A stretch of DNA of 64,000 nucleotides from Rhodotorula mucilaginosa (GCA_034406715.1 CP137866.1:1488001-1552000), one strand, 5' to 3'. Positions 13,101 to 25,485 are shown, counted from the stretch's first letter. A program made the numbers and translations. The notes: generated by a model from the sequence alone, not told the origin.

Positions 13101-14805
13101 AAGTCTTGGCGCGCGTTTCGACCAACGTGGAGAGGAAGGCGAGGGCGGTCGCGGTCGGAGAAGCGTACGAGTCGGCGATAAAGTCTGTTTGTTCTCCGTC
13201 ACCGTTTTGATTAGCCAGCCCCGCTCCCTCTTCGATATTACGGGTTTCAAGACTCGGGGGAACGCACCACCAAAGAACTGGCGGGCGTATTCTGCCGGGT
13301 CTTCGTTGAACATTTCGATCTCGTCCTCGGTGAGGCACACGAGCGGGAAGATAAAGTGCTCGATCAGGGTCGACAGGTGCGGTTTCAGGAGCGCAAACAT
13401 CGATTTCGGGTTGATGCTGCGTGGGGCGCGGCGGGAAATTCCGACGGGAGGTCAGTCAGCTCCATGGGCGTGCGTGCGACGTAAAGGGGACCACCAAAAA
13501 AGGGGGCCGTAAATGCGGGAACGCACCACTCTTCGAAGAAGCAGAGGATGTGGTATTTGCCCTTTTTCGGGAACCACTCCCCTCGGACCATCTTTTCGAC
13601 GGCGGCGAGGTACGTCTTCAAGATCTCGGGCGCGAACTGGGCGACAAACCGCTCGGCAAACGGACCGTACTGCTTGACGAGGTTCTTGGGCAACGAAGTC
13701 GGGCACCCGTACCGCGTAAACAACCGATTGAGGGACCAACAGGCCCATTTCTTGGTGCGAGACCAGGGGTGCTTTTCGAGCAGGTCGGGGTCGTCGAGGG
13801 GGGAAGGGAGGAGGGAGGGGTCGAGCGGGTGCGAGACGATTTGGAGCAGGAGGGTACCCCATGGGACGATGGCTTCGTGCGCTTGGTGGGCGGGCGTGAG
13901 GGTATGGATGATGCTGTTCTTGTAGGATTTGAGGATCAGGCGGAGTAAAGTCCCCTGGTGGGCGAGGGCTTGCGGGGCCGAAGGTGCCGAAGAGGGCGAG
14001 AGGATTTGGTTCGCGAGCGGGAGGAGGAGGGGCAAGAGGTGCGTGGCGAGGTTGACGAGGATCTCGCCCGTCTCGTCGCGCGCGGCGTACCGCATCGTGT
14101 TGAACACTTCGGCCGTCGCCCTCAAGCCCGCCTCGACGTTGCCGTTCCCGTCTCCTGCCTGATAACTCGTGCCGAGCATGCCCTGAATCTCTTGGATGAG
14201 GTTGGGCCACTCGTGCGGGAACTCGCACTCGATCACTTTCGCCAGCGCTTCGCCGACTTGTTCCTTGACCTTGGCCGAGTTTTCGACGCTGTCGGCCGAG
14301 AGGGCGGCATAGAGCGGGATGAGGTTGGTCTTGAGGGACTGGCGATCCGAAGGCGGGATCGGGACGGAGGGTTGTGACGTTGTCCGCGCGGGTGTTTGAA
14401 GCAAGGAGGAGGAGGAAGGGTCGGAGGGGAGAGGTTTCCAGGACGAGCGGATGCGGTTCTTGAGGTAGATGGCGGCTGCTAATCTGACGACGGGGGTCGA
14501 CGGGGTCTGCGGACCTGCACCGGCGGGGGCTACGAGTTGGAGCAGGGTCGGCAGCAATCCCTCGACCGGTTCGAGCTGTCGCGAGGCTTGCGAGTGTCAG
14601 CGCGCGGGACTTGTCAAGGCGCAGATTGCGGGCTCGCTACCTTTTTGAGTTCGAGTTCGGCTGCGATTCGGACATTGGGGTCTGTGTATAGAGGAGGGCG
14701 GGTTCAGCAGCGATAGACCGGAGAGCTCAGAGAGGAGAGAGGAGGGGTGAGTGTACCGGAGTCGAACGAGGCGGTAAAGACGTGGTAGAGCCTCTGCGCG
14801 TCCAT
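10166..14805 (-). CDS. SXM1: Importin-beta family karyopherin, importin-7/8 (Sxm1/Nmd5) type
   Basis: Nuclear import receptor of HEAT repeats that carries ribosomal and other cargo through the pore under Ran-GTP control. It starts MDAQRLYHVFTASFDS, then after two short introns gives the importin-beta N-terminal segment (VRLAAAIYLKNRIRSSW, ECEFPHEWPNLIQEI). The C-terminal part has the acidic linker typical of this subfamily (EVDDDEMSDDEEEDLDFGD, about 10790-10850). It also has the conserved end module (SPLDQFDSYERF, NPTLYQAALSALDTEQQ), which matches the importin-7 tail. The gene has many short introns and ends at 10166 (LLIAKA). It is divergently transcribed from the Ert1-like gene. Whether it is the Sxm1 or Nmd5 orthologue cannot be told here, because many fungi carry a single member. 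Confidence 0.88.
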
Positions 14806-15712
14806 GGCGTATCAACTCGGACTGTGTGCCTGTCTTGTGCGCTCCAGACTAGGCTATAGACTCGACTCGACGCGGCGAGTTGAGCGACGGGCTGAAGAAA
14901 TTCGAGATCGCTTCCGCGTCAAGACGTCAATTGGCGTCTCTTGACCCGGTCGACGACTCAGTGCGGACGAGGGAGCCAGAGCAGAACAGAGTGGGAATCC
15001 GAGTGTACGTTCTTGCCCCGCCCAGTCACCGCAGCGAATCACGCCGTCGCCGCCGTTGCCGCTGCCGCTGCCCGCACTCTCTCTCTCCCCACGCGACACG
15101 GCCTTCGGATCGCTCGGCTCTGGCAACACAGCAACTTCCCGGAAGGACAGCGGACCGAGGCCAGTCAGTCTACCTAGCTGGAGCGCACCAACCTAGCCAG
15201 CCCGAGGAGCGCGAGGGGAGGAGGAACAGCTCCGTCTGACTGCGTCGTCCCGAATGGCTCGGCCCGCGAGTCGACGTCCCCACCCTCAAGTTCGCTCCCG
15301 TCGTGTGCAGCTCACAAACGAGTCGGAGGGCGCAGCGACTGCCTGACTCGTACCGGACGGGGACTGCTGGGCTGGTCCGAGATCACACGCACACAGACAG
15401 ACAGGGACTGGCCTCGGAACTGACCCCTTCCTCTCCGTCGTACATACAGACCCCAACGCACATCTCTCTGTCTTTCCCGGCTTCCGTCGCGCGCAATCGA
15501 ACCTCGGCAGTCAGTTCGCCGGGCCAGCCTTTCGCGCGCGCTCGCCTCCTTCTTTTCCAATCCCGAGAGGAGGGAATCTCCCCGCCAGATATAACATTTG
15601 ATACCCCAATTACGCCTCCGCCCCGCCCCTCGTCCGCCGACCCACCCCCGAGCGTTGACTCGGAGAGACAGCTCACCTGCTCTACTCCACTCGCACGCCG
15701 TTTCGCAAAGGG
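14806..15712. promoter_or_regulatory. Divergent promoter region, importin / ERT1-like
   Basis: About 900 bp between two divergent start codons, so it holds both promoters and 5' leaders. It is rich in CT/GA tracts and CGCCGC stretches. I see no clear TATA element and no protein-coding exon that joins either gene. Confidence 0.6.
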
Positions 15713-18682
15713 ATGCCAACTCCGACTCCGATCGCCATCGCGCCGGCGGCCGCGTCGTCGTCGTCCGTGTCGGGTGCGGCGCCTGCAGCACGGTCTTCAC
15801 TCCCTCCGATAGCGCCTCGACCTCCCTTGCCCGGTCCGAATGGGAGCGCGAGCGGCGGCATCTCATCCCCGAATCACGCCGGGACCGGCGGACCTTCCGC
15901 CTCCTCCTCCTCCTCTCAGCCCGGCACCTCGTCGGCAACCGCGACGGCGTGGGCTCCTGCTGCTGCTGCTGCTCCTTCTACCGCCACTCCCACGCCCACT
16001 TCGAACCCTCCTCCAACCGGCGGCAAGACGTCCACCCCGACTTCTTCTTCGGCTCCAGCGGCGCCACCTCGCAAGAAACGCCGCAGCAAAGTCGACTCGG
16101 CCTGCCGGTTCTGTCGCAAGTCGCACATGCAATGTTCGGGCGAACGACCCTGCGCGCGGTGCATCAAGCGCGAGATTGCCCACCTGTGTGGGACCGAGGC
16201 GCCGCCGCCGCCGCTGCCGCCCGCTTCCGGCCCCGTGACGACGACGGCGGCGGGAGGAGGGGGAGGGGCCAAAAATGTGCGCGTTACGCCGAAAGAGGAA
16301 TCGCCGTCCCAGCAGCAGCAATACTCGAACCCGTTGTATGGAGTGACGCCACCCCCGCCTGCTGTGACCGTCTCGGTCTCAAACAGCCTCCACCACTCCG
16401 CCGCCGGTTCCGGTTCCGGTTCGAATCAAGATGTGATGTCGATGAATAATACGCTCGGGTTGGTCGACCTCGCTTCGGCTGCGGCGGCTCAGAGGAGACA
16501 ACAACAACCCCCGGCGACGACGACGACGGTGTCGCCCAGTCAACAACCAGCACGAGAAATTCCCGGTGGCGGCGAGAATGGTCGAGGAGCAGGAGTGAAC
16601 GGTGGCGGAGGGATCGGACAACTCGTCGTCGCCGGAGCAGGGTCGCCTTACGATTCGTCCGGTGCGAACGCGAACGCGGATGCGAATTTGGGGGGACCAC
16701 CGCTCACTAAGAGGGAATCGCATCATAGCGTAATGAGTGCCGGCGGCGGTGGCGGTGCCGAATCGTTGGCGCCACCACCACCTGGTACGGGATCGGGCGC
16801 TCAAGCTCAAGGTCAACAACAGCAGCAGCAGAATCTGTACACGCCCGAATTCAATATGGCGATGGTGCGTTCCGCAGTCCGTGTTTTCACGCCGCGTCTG
16901 TGACGAAGAAAGATGCTGATTAGGCGATGCGGTCCCTTCTCTCTCTCTCCCTCTCTCTCTCTCTTCGAAAACAAATTACGGGCACCCGACGATGAAACAG
17001 CTCGACTTGGCGAATGACGGGTTGGGATCGGGGTTGGGGTTGGACATGACTTCGACGGGGGAGGGAGAGTTCCACGGACTTGGGCTGAGGTGCGTTTCGT
17101 GCGCGGACGGTCACCCTTTTCCCGTCTCTCCTCCTCCTCCTGGTGCTCTTCTCTCGACAATGGTGAGGCTGATGGAACTTGTCTGTCGCCGGCTCGGAAC
17201 TCGGATCTCCTGCAGCGAATTCCTCGCCTCGCTCGATGCTCCCCTCTTCACCACCACCACCAGCGCTACGACCTCAGAACCTCCCTCGATGGGGATGACC
17301 TCGCAGAGTCATAGCAGCAACAACAACCTCCTCGTGATCAACACGAACGATACCGGACTCTCGGTCTCGCCTCGGACGAGGACTACGGCTCTCGACGGCG
17401 GTGGGAATGCGGCGGCGGGAGGCGCGGGAACCAACAATGTCAAGAGTTCGGGTCCGAGCGTGCCGGGAAGTCCAGTCAACAAGTGCGTTCGACTTTTCGC
17501 TCCGGGTCCAATCAGATGGCCCGCGCCGGAAGCTTAAGCTAATCCGACCCGGCCATGCTACCCTCGCCGGTCTTTTGCACAGGACGGAACGGTTCCTCCT
17601 CACGGCGGCCGATCAGAAGGACGGGTCCCGCTCCGATCGACTCGCGCGCGTCATCCATGCCAAGTTTGAAGCGGGCTTGTTGAGGCCTTATAATCACGTC
17701 GCGGGGTACACGAGGCTGATGAAGTGGATGGCGGACAAGTGAGTTTTTCCCTTCTCCGCGTGATGGATGGAGGCGGGCGAGCTGGGTACAAGCTGCTGAT
17801 GCTGTTTGTCTATCATCAACAGCATGTCTGCGAATTCGAGGCAGAGAACCCTGCACACGCTGAGCGAGTTCCGACCGACTTTCCGCGTGCGTCCTCCTCC
17901 TCCCTCTCTATTACACCACCCCGCGCGTTGCGCTCTCTTTGCTCACCATCCAAGCTTGTGGCTGCTGCAGGCTATCGCGTCCGGCTTGACCGACCTCGAC
18001 CTCGTCTTTATCGAGGAAGCGTTCGAGCGCTTGTTGCTCGATTATGATCGCGTCTTTTCGAGCATGGGCATCCCGAGTTGCCTCTGGAGGCGGACGGGAG
18101 AGATCTACAAGGGCAACAAGGAGTTTGCGGCGCTCGGTGAGTGTCGCGCTTTCCGGTTCCATGCGGCGCTCCCATGTTGAGCAGTTTGGCTGATGATGGA
18201 CGATATTGCGCGCAGTCGGCGTGCCGATTGAGGACTTGCAGGCTGGCAAGCTCGCCATCTACGAGCTCATGGCGGAGGAGAGCGCCGTCAACTACTGGGA
18301 GAAATACGGCAATGTGCGTTCATCCGCGCGAACGTGGCTCCCTTTCTCTGCACCTCCCTCTTCTGACGCGCGAGTTTCCATGGTACCGCTGGGACGCAGA
18401 TCGCGTTCGACGTCGGCCAGAAAGCCGTCCTCACTTCCTGCGTCCTGATCAACCAGTCGATCCTCTCGCGGAAGCGTAAAAAGGCCGGAGCGGACAAGCG
18501 CAAGGTGCCCGATGATGCGATGGTCAATGCTTGCTTCTCCTTCGTGAGCTTCCTTTCTTTTCCGAGACTGGTTCTCGCTCCACCATGCTCACCAGGGCTG
18601 ATTGCCTTTGCCGGCGCAGACAATACGACGCGACTCTTATGGGATCCCTTCGATGATTGTCGGCAACTTTATCAAGCTGTGA
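15713..18682 (+). CDS. ERT1: Ert1/AcuK-type Zn2Cys6 transcription factor with PAS domain
   Basis: Nine exons: 15713-16864, 17001-17089, 17216-17482, 17583-17738, 17823-17886, 17971-18136, 18216-18313, 18400-18543, 18620-18682. All phases agree and give 732 residues. After a 120-residue Ser/Pro/Ala-rich leader comes the six-cysteine cluster, beginning ACRFCRKSHMQCSGERPC and ending with RC, IKREIAHLC. The HMQC...RPC spacing and the final HLC are specific to the Ert1/AcuK/Rds2 group. The middle is Gly/Gln/Ser-rich with polyQ. The C-terminal half has the family motifs LDLAND, LSEFLASLD, FRPTFRAIASGLTDLDL and a PAS-type fold ending PSMIVGNFIKL. Known members activate gluconeogenesis and alternative carbon use. 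The first intron is long (136 nt) with a CT-repeat polypyrimidine tract. Confidence 0.92.
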
Positions 18683-19119
18683 CCATCCATTGCCTGTTTT
18701 ACTTCGATCCTCGCATCGCGTGTGTGTCAAGCTCGTAGTAGTGTTGTTGTATGCGAGCCTTCGATCCGGAATCAGGAAGTGCGTCTGAAGTTGCGGTCCT
18801 GAACGCGAGCGACTGCCGTGAGGTCATTGTCATTAAGAAGGTCGAAGAGGTAGCTTCAGTACCGCATGCAGCTCGCGCTGTACCCCTACGGGAACGCTGT
18901 CCAAGCCAGGGTCGCATTGCCCGCGAGAGAAAGCCGCCGGAGGTTGAAGCGCTGTCGCCGAAGCTACTAACCTCGGCTCGCCAAGCGGGCGCACCATTCA
19001 AGTTCTGAACGCGACACGAGAGCATGTGCATAACTTTTAAGTTAAGAAAGCCTATCTACAAGGAGTGTATGGACGAAGGTAAGGTGATTAGGAGAGGGTG
19101 GAGGAGGAGGATCGCGTTT
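18683..19119. other. Convergent intergenic region
   Basis: About 440 bp between converging stop codons (ERT1-like on plus, Rds1-like on minus). It holds both 3' ends. No additional gene recognised. Confidence 0.5.
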
Positions 19120-20922
19120 TTACGACGCCTGGTACATTCCCACGGCGATCGTGTGGCTGCAGGGAAAAATGGACGTCAGCAAATGGATTTGAGGACCAAC
19201 TCCATCGCCCTCACTCACTTGTTGATCAGCGAGATGTTGTACGGCGTGAGGAAGATGTCCTCGTCGACAACAGCGACGAAAGCAGTGTTGACAACGACGG
19301 GTTGGGGAGGGAAGACGGTACCGTTCGGGACGATAGCGTGAGCAACGCGGCTTGTGAGGTTGACTCCTTCGAGCGGGGCGTAGGTGACGTTGAGCTGATC
19401 GATGAACGCGAGGAACTTGGGTTCTCCGGCGACCGACTCGGTCACGTAGAGACCGTCAGGCCCGACGGTCTTGTTAAGCGGCTCCCAGTACAGGTCAACG
19501 CGACGACCGGCGCCTTCGGTGAGGGTGTAGTTGCTGTTGAGGCCCGGGGTGCCGTCGAGGGCGTACGGCTGGTTGGTGACGTCGAGCAGCGGGAAGCGAG
19601 TGAACTCGATGCGCGGGTTGTTGGTCGGGCAAGACCTGATGTACTGGGAAAGCAAAGTCCACTGGTACGCTTGCGAGATGCCGGTCTCGAACCTACGAAG
19701 GGCAGAGGATGAGGTACGGGTCTGTACGAGCATAATGGTAAGGAAACGCACCACTCGGGCATGGCGGGCAAGCCTTGGAACTGCCGGAAGACCATCTGCT
19801 GGCGAGCCTCGGTCGTGATCGCCTGCAGAATGATCTGAGACGACGGTCGTGAGTCCATCTGGCCGAGGAAGCCGTAGGTGCCTGTAGCGATGCGGGCGAA
19901 AGTCAGTTCTGGCGAGTCCCCAGATCCTGTTTTGATTGCCGGGGCATATCGGTCTTACCCGCTTCACCGAAACGCGTGACGAGCTGTGCGAAGAGGATGC
20001 CTTGCTTGAGAGTCTCGAATGGGTACTGGTAGACGCCTGTTGAGATACGTGCGATGGGTTAGCAATCGCGAGTAGGAAAGAAACGGCCGTTGGGCATCAG
20101 GGAGCGGGCGTGGCCTTACATTGCTTAGGAGCGACGTCAACACCGAGCATGTTGGTGATGGCGGTCTAGTGGTGGGCAGGAGCGGTCAGTGTCTGATTGC
20201 GGGGTAAGAGAGGGAGTCTGGTGCAAAGAAATCTTGCCCTCGCTGGCTGAAAAGGACGTACAGCGTGACCGATCTGTAAAGGCGGAGAAGAATCGAACAT
20301 CAGCATCCGGTAAACTAGCACGGGAGGCTATAGATCGTACCTCTTGGTTCGCCATGTGCTGGGTCAGAGTTCGGTCATCCTCGGTCAATCCCGCCGCCTG
20401 CCAATCTTCGGAGGTGAAGTTGGCGAGCAGGTAGTAGAACAAGTCGAGCTCAATCATCTCCTGCAGCAGACCGAGGTTGAGCGACTGGCGGTCGAAGCTC
20501 GATCTCGGCGCGTAGTCCGGCTTCGTCTCGAGGAGTCCTCCGGCCGGCTGACCCTTCCATGCGAGAGTTACGTTGGTCGTGTTGCCCGTCGGGTTGCCTG
20601 CAGAATGTATCCGATCAGCATCCACAGTGGTCGGAGCGAAGGTGGACTGGTGTCAATGGCCAAGGAACCAGGCCTCACCGATGAAAAGGCGACCGTTCGG
20701 GTACGGCTCCGTCGCGTTCGTCAATTGACTCCAATTGCCCGGGGTGACGCCGATAGGTACAGACTCGACGGTCGCATTCAAGTACGAAGAACCGACAGCC
20801 GTTCCGTTGTTGCTCGGGGTGGCGGGTACGTCGGTACCGGGACCTTGACGGCGGAGGAGGAGCGGCGACGCGGTCGCGCTTCCAGCGAGCGCAGCAGCAA
20901 GCGTGAGCGTCGAGAAGAGCAT
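19120..20922 (-). CDS. rds1: Secreted ferritin-like Rds1-family protein, copy 1
   Basis: The protein starts with a clean signal peptide (MLFSTLTLAAALAGSATA), followed by an RR dibasic site (LLLRRQG) that a Kex2-type protease could cut. The body has ferritin-like four-helix features: LLQEMIELDLFYYLL, LTQHMANQE and TTEARQQMVFRQFQG, with repeated Glu/His positions typical of the Ferritin_2 (Rds1/desiccation-related) family. A C-terminal beta-rich part with many N-glycosylation sequons (NLT, NGT, NYT, NVT) ends HTIAVGMYQAS. The gene is split by several introns. Fission yeast Rds1 is stress-regulated; the biochemical role is not settled, and whether metal is bound cannot be read from this sequence. 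It is a tandem duplicate of the next gene in the same orientation. Confidence 0.8.
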
Positions 20923-21545
20923 GCTAAGATATAGGCTCTGATCGATCTGGCTTGCAGACAGATGAGAGGAGCAAAGAGCGCAAAGTCGAGACGGCTCGGA
21001 GGACGGGCAAGCAGAGCAGCGTCGTTACGTCTTGCCGAGGATGAACGAGCCCAGGCGACGCACAGGTTACGATGACAGCCATTGTCCGAAAAGCACGAGC
21101 CTCATGTTGGCCAAGTCCGGTTTAATGAGCGAGAACGAATGAAAGCGCCAATCGCGACGAGGCCGCGAGCCTCTAGTTGCATCATCAGTCGCGAGGTGGG
21201 AAAACTTTTTCTCGCTTCCGAGCTCGTTGTCGAATTTGTCAGTCACACTTCGGCGTGCGCTCGCGTGAACCACTCGGCAGATCGACGTAATCCGGCGGAG
21301 TTGCAGCTCCGTTTTTTCCCGCTACGTTGCGTGCATCGGCGTCGACGCCGACACCGACGGAGACTGACGGAGCAAGACGGAGACCGCCGAGAGGAATTGG
21401 GTGCAAATGCTGCGGGAGGAGATTAAGCTGCATTGTCTTTCAGTGTCGGGAGGGGCTACAGGTTGTTGAAGGCATAGACAGGCGAAAGGTAGTCGGAATC
21501 GAAGTCGAAGGGAAGGTCCTCGGAAGGTGAGAACCGAGGATTGGT
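20923..21545. promoter_or_regulatory. Promoter region of Rds1-like copy 1
   Basis: About 620 bp between the tandem Rds1-like genes: promoter of copy 1 and 3' flank of copy 2. No gene is recognised and no regulatory motif can be assigned with confidence. Confidence 0.5.
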
Positions 21546-23376
21546 TTAGGACGCCTGGTAGATTCCGACCGCGAGAGTGTGGCTGTAGGCAGGTGTACTG
21601 TCAGTATACTCCATGGAAAAGCCTTAGACTCGAACAGCGCCACGCACTTGTTCAAGTTGGATGAGTTGTAGACGGTGACGGAAAGGTCAGCGTCGACGAG
21701 CGCAACAAAGGCGGTGTTGACCACCTGCGGCTGAGTCGGGAACACAGTCGCGTTGGGCACGAAAGCGTGTGCGACGCGGTTCGCCATGTCGACACCTTCA
21801 AGCGGAGCGTAGGTGACGTTGAGCTGGTCGAAGAACGCGAGGTACTTGGGCTCGCCGGCGACGGATTCCGTCTTGTAGAGTCCGTCATAACCGACGGTCT
21901 TGCCGAGCTCCTCCCAGTACAAGTCGACGCGACGACCGGCACCCTGAGTAAGAGTGTAGTTGCTGTTGATGCCCGGCTTGCCATCGAGAGCGTACGGCTG
22001 ATTCGTGACATTGAGCAGCGGGAAGCGGGTAAACTCGATGCGAGGGTTGTTAGGCGGGCAAGACTTGATGTAGGGAGAAAGGAGGGTCCAAGCGTAGGTC
22101 TGAGGAAGACCGGTCTCAAACCTGTTACAGCACGGGTCAGGTTAGCCCGCGAAAAGAAGAGTTGCTCCGAAAGCGGCATCCTGAGGACTCACCACTCGGG
22201 CATCGCGGGCAAGCCTTGGAATTGGCGGAAGATCATTTGTTGACGGGCCTCGGTCGTGATCGACTGCAGGAGCACTTGCGCCGACGGGCGCGAGTTGAGC
22301 TGGTTGAGGAAGCCGTAGACACCTGATATCGAGAAGGCCGCAGGGTGGCGTCAGTCAAAGTTTCGCCGTCCCGGGCGTAAATGGTCTGTGTACCACGCAC
22401 CAGCCTCTCCCCAGCGAGTCAGAAGCTGGTTGAAGACGATGCCTTCTTTGAGCGTCGTGAAGGGGTACTCGTAGACGCCTGCAAAAGGTGCTCGCCGAGT
22501 CAGCGCGGACTTCTAAAGCGCCCTCAACCTGGCTCCGGAGCACTCACATTGCTTCGCAGCACGGTCCACACCCAAGATGTTGGTGAGAGCGACCTGTAAG
22601 CTTAGTGTCAGCTCATTCCAACGTGGCGTTTCCGAGATTCTCTTCGCCCGAGTCCAGTCTCCCAGGACTCACAGCATGTCCGACCTCCTGATTCGCCATG
22701 TGCTGGGTCAGGGTGCGGTCGTCCTCCGTCAAGCCGATTGCAGACCACTCTTCCGGCGAGAATTTGGCGAGCAAGTAGTGGAAGAGATCCCTACAGGAGG
22801 AAAGAGGCGGATCAGCCCTCTTGCCTTGCTGTTCTTTCTGTATACAAAAGGGGATGAGCGGAAAGGGTACGAACAGTTCGATTAACTCCTGGTTCAGGGC
22901 CAAGTTGAGAGACTGGAAGTCGAAGTTAGAGCCCGGTGAATACACCGGGTTGTTTTCGAGGAGACCGCCTGCCGGCTGTCCCTTCCACGCCAGCGTCGAG
23001 TTGGTGCCGTTCGTGGTCGGGTTTCCTGTCGGAGCAGCGAGTATAAATCAGCTTCCACGACGCTCGTTGACCAGCTCACGCGACCTCGGGGAAACGTACC
23101 GAGGATCTTGGCTGCATTTGCGTACGGCTCGTTCTGGGAGGTGTACCCTTTCCAGCTGCTCGGGTCGACGCCTTCCGGAACCGAGGTCACGACGGGGTCG
23201 AGATACGAGGAGCCATTGATCGAGTCGTTGGTCTTCTTGTAGCCATCGGAGCCGTCGGGAACTTGGCGATTAGTAGGCAGATCGGTACCACCTCCTTGAC
23301 GTTTCTCGAGGACAACGGGGGAAGTGTTGGCGATACCGGCGAACGCCGCAGCCAAAGCGAGGGTAGAGAATAGCAT
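21546..23376 (-). CDS. rds1: Secreted ferritin-like Rds1-family protein, copy 2
   Basis: Tandem paralogue of the preceding gene with the same layout. It has a signal peptide (MLFSTLALAAAFAGIANTS), a KR processing site (VLEKRQGG) and ferritin-like helices (LNQELIEL, then an intron, then DLFHYLLAKF; LTQHMANQEVGHA; TTEARQQMIFRQFQG). It also has a glycosylation-rich C-terminal region and the matching end HTLAVGIYQAS. Start Met at 23376; there is a Met 13 codons further upstream in frame, but only the inner one gives a direct signal peptide. One intron within the helix region (about 22795-22885) has no counterpart I could see in copy 1. Both copies are probably secreted or wall-associated. Expression under stress or sugar starvation is inferred only from the family. 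Confidence 0.8.
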
Positions 23377-24583
23377 AGTCTCGCACGGGAAGCGCTCAGC
23401 GAATATACGAATCAAAGAGAGAGGAAGGAAGCGATTCAGCGAGGCGAGAGCTGGCTAACTAGCGGAAGTTGCACTCCCCGCTCGCGCTTCTAAGACTACG
23501 CCATCCTCGTTCTCATCGACGGATCGGCCAATCGAGCAAGTGACAAATGGAATGCCTCCCAATCGTCCTCGCCAGCTAGGATGCCATCTTTAGAATGCCG
23601 TCATGCAGAGAGGAATCGCGAGTTGGGAAGGTTGCAGGGCTCGCTCGTACCGATCGAGCAGGGTTTCCTCGCGGCGATACAGCTCTACTCCGCGCGCGGT
23701 CACTCTGTATTATATTTGGCCTACATATGTACACCACGCGTGTTCCGGAACGAACTTGTGCTGACGAGCAGTCCAGAGCTGCTGGCGCTACATCCTGTGC
23801 GGGCTTTTCCATCGAGCGCCACTTGACAATTATTATGCGGCTTCACGTGCATGTGGAACGTTCCGACTTTTGCGGCGTCTCGCCTGACGGAATGACGCGT
23901 GCACGACTTCCAATACTGATGCGTGGCCAACACTTAAGCCGCCCCAGCTGCAAACTTGACGCAGTCGTCATCATCCGCCTCCACTTTCCCTCACGATTTT
24001 AGAGCGCCAGCTTGCGCCGAACTCGCCGCTTTGGTTCCAGATTCGCAAGCTGCCCGCGGCCGATACTCGGCCGATACAAGGGATCCGAGGGTTCCTATGC
24101 GCGTGCGAGAGTGCAGCTGGAAAAATTCGAGCTGATGATCTGCAGGCACGAAAGCGTCGTTCCTTGCTTATCTCAAGCTCCGAGACCTGGGCGCACTCTT
24201 TCGGGTGAAGACGGAGATCTGACAGGCTCTCTGTAGCTCGAAAGCCTGCTCAGCTAGCGCGACCCATGTCGAAAAGCTTTGAAGGTCCCTCGCTCAGCTG
24301 CAACTAGCAGTCCGGAGCGACACCATTCTCCGTCTCGTGAGGATTTGGATTCCCGGAGGTGTCTGCTGCGTTTGAACATCACATTCCAAGTCCGACCCTT
24401 GCGCAACAAGCGTGCACGGAGAGAAGAGATAAGCGAAACCATACCTTGAATGCCCTAGAAGAGGTCCGCAAGTCAGCTGCGTTTCTCCCCCGGCGTCCCG
24501 AGCGGAAAGCAGCTCCGTCGCCGATTCGCACGTAGCGGAGAACTTACCGGCGCAAAACACATGCCTCCGTCTCCCGTGCACAT
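23377..24583. other. Intergenic region, Rds1 copy 2 promoter and Hv1 3' flank
   Basis: About 1.2 kb, the longest gene-free stretch in the left half. It includes the promoter of Rds1-like copy 2 and the 3' end of the proton channel gene. Short open frames occur on both strands but none has a recognisable domain or coherent splice partners. Confidence 0.5.
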
Positions 24584-25485
24584 CTACCTCAGATTGACGA
24601 GATCCGAATCGGCATCCTTGCCACGCAGACGAGCAATCTCCGCTCGCAGCGCAGCTCGTTCCTTTCGCCAGGCCTCCTTCTCTTGCTCCGCGAGACTCAA
24701 GTCGGAGTAGTCCTCGAGGCCGGTCTCTGCGGAGGACACGAGCTTGATCACTCGCCAGAGGCGAAGAATGGTCAAGAGGGAAGCCACGCGCGCTTCGGCG
24801 CCCTGCATTCGGCAGAAGAAGCTCACGTCAGCCGGTTTCTGTCCTGACCAGTGAGAAGGGCATGACTCGCGATGAGGTACAGCTCAAGGCCGAAGGTGAC
24901 GAGGACGATCAAGCAGTCTACAGTATGCAGTACGCCGAAACGGGAGTGAGTGAAGTAAGCCGTTCCGCATGCGACAACGTGTAAGCCGATTTCGATCACG
25001 AAAGCGCTCGTCTGGGAGACAAGAAGTCAGTAAAGGAGGGTACATATGCTGCACAGGAAAGGCTTGGCCCACAATCATGAGCGACCAGAGGTCGATCAGG
25101 TCGACTAAAGGCGGATCAGGCCGACAAGACTTGTCGCACTCGCACGTTCGATCCCGCAGCGTGTCGTAAGAGATCTGCGCGAGTGAGAGCAAGAAGTCTA
25201 CGACCGCAAGACCGACTATGGCTGTTGCGCGCGGGAGCCTCGTACATCAGCTTTCGACCTCACCCTTCTCCGCCTGACTGCAAAAGCACCCCATTCGCAC
25301 GCTGCAGTGCAGAGGACACGAGCGAGCCTCTTGCGTACGCGCTGCCACACCCTTGAGCTGTCTGCGGAAGATCGGAGAGGTGCTTCCTTCTGACATGAGC
25401 GCAGTAGGGTCCCATCTGCAGCAGTTCTGACCCGAGCAGCGGCTGGGGGAAGACCTTGTCGAAGTAGAGCTCGTTCGCGTGCCAT
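24584..25485 (-). CDS. HVCN1: Voltage-gated proton channel (Hv1/HVCN1 family)
   Basis: Four exons, complement(24584..24821, 24881..25011, 25073..25238, 25301..25485), 239 residues, phases consistent. This is the voltage-sensor-only channel that exports protons across the plasma membrane. S1 reads AIVGLAVVDFLLSLAQ, with the selectivity Asp in VVD. S2 contains FVIEIGLHVVACG, S3 contains VDCLIVLVTFGLEL, and S4 is LTILRLWRVIKLV with R-x-x-R-x-x-K charges (animal Hv1 has three Arg). A coiled coil follows (AEQEKEAWRKERAALRAEIA), the usual dimerisation element. The S3-S4 splice uses donor GTACCT and acceptor GTGAG; it was chosen because it keeps frame and gives an Asp-to-Arg spacing like animal Hv1, while the more obvious acceptor at 24803 breaks frame. 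The N-terminal exon is supported by phase and by an amphipathic helix before S1, but the start could lie elsewhere. Confidence 0.87.

Noticed and set aside
13452-14228. 258-codon minus-strand frame within the importin gene
   Set aside because: Shifted-frame shadow of the importin N-terminal exon.
24803-24848. A 46-nt intron with GTCAGG donor and GCAG acceptor between S3 and S4 of the proton channel
   Set aside because: It has a nice branch point but leaves the reading frame and gives an S3-S4 spacing too long for Hv1.
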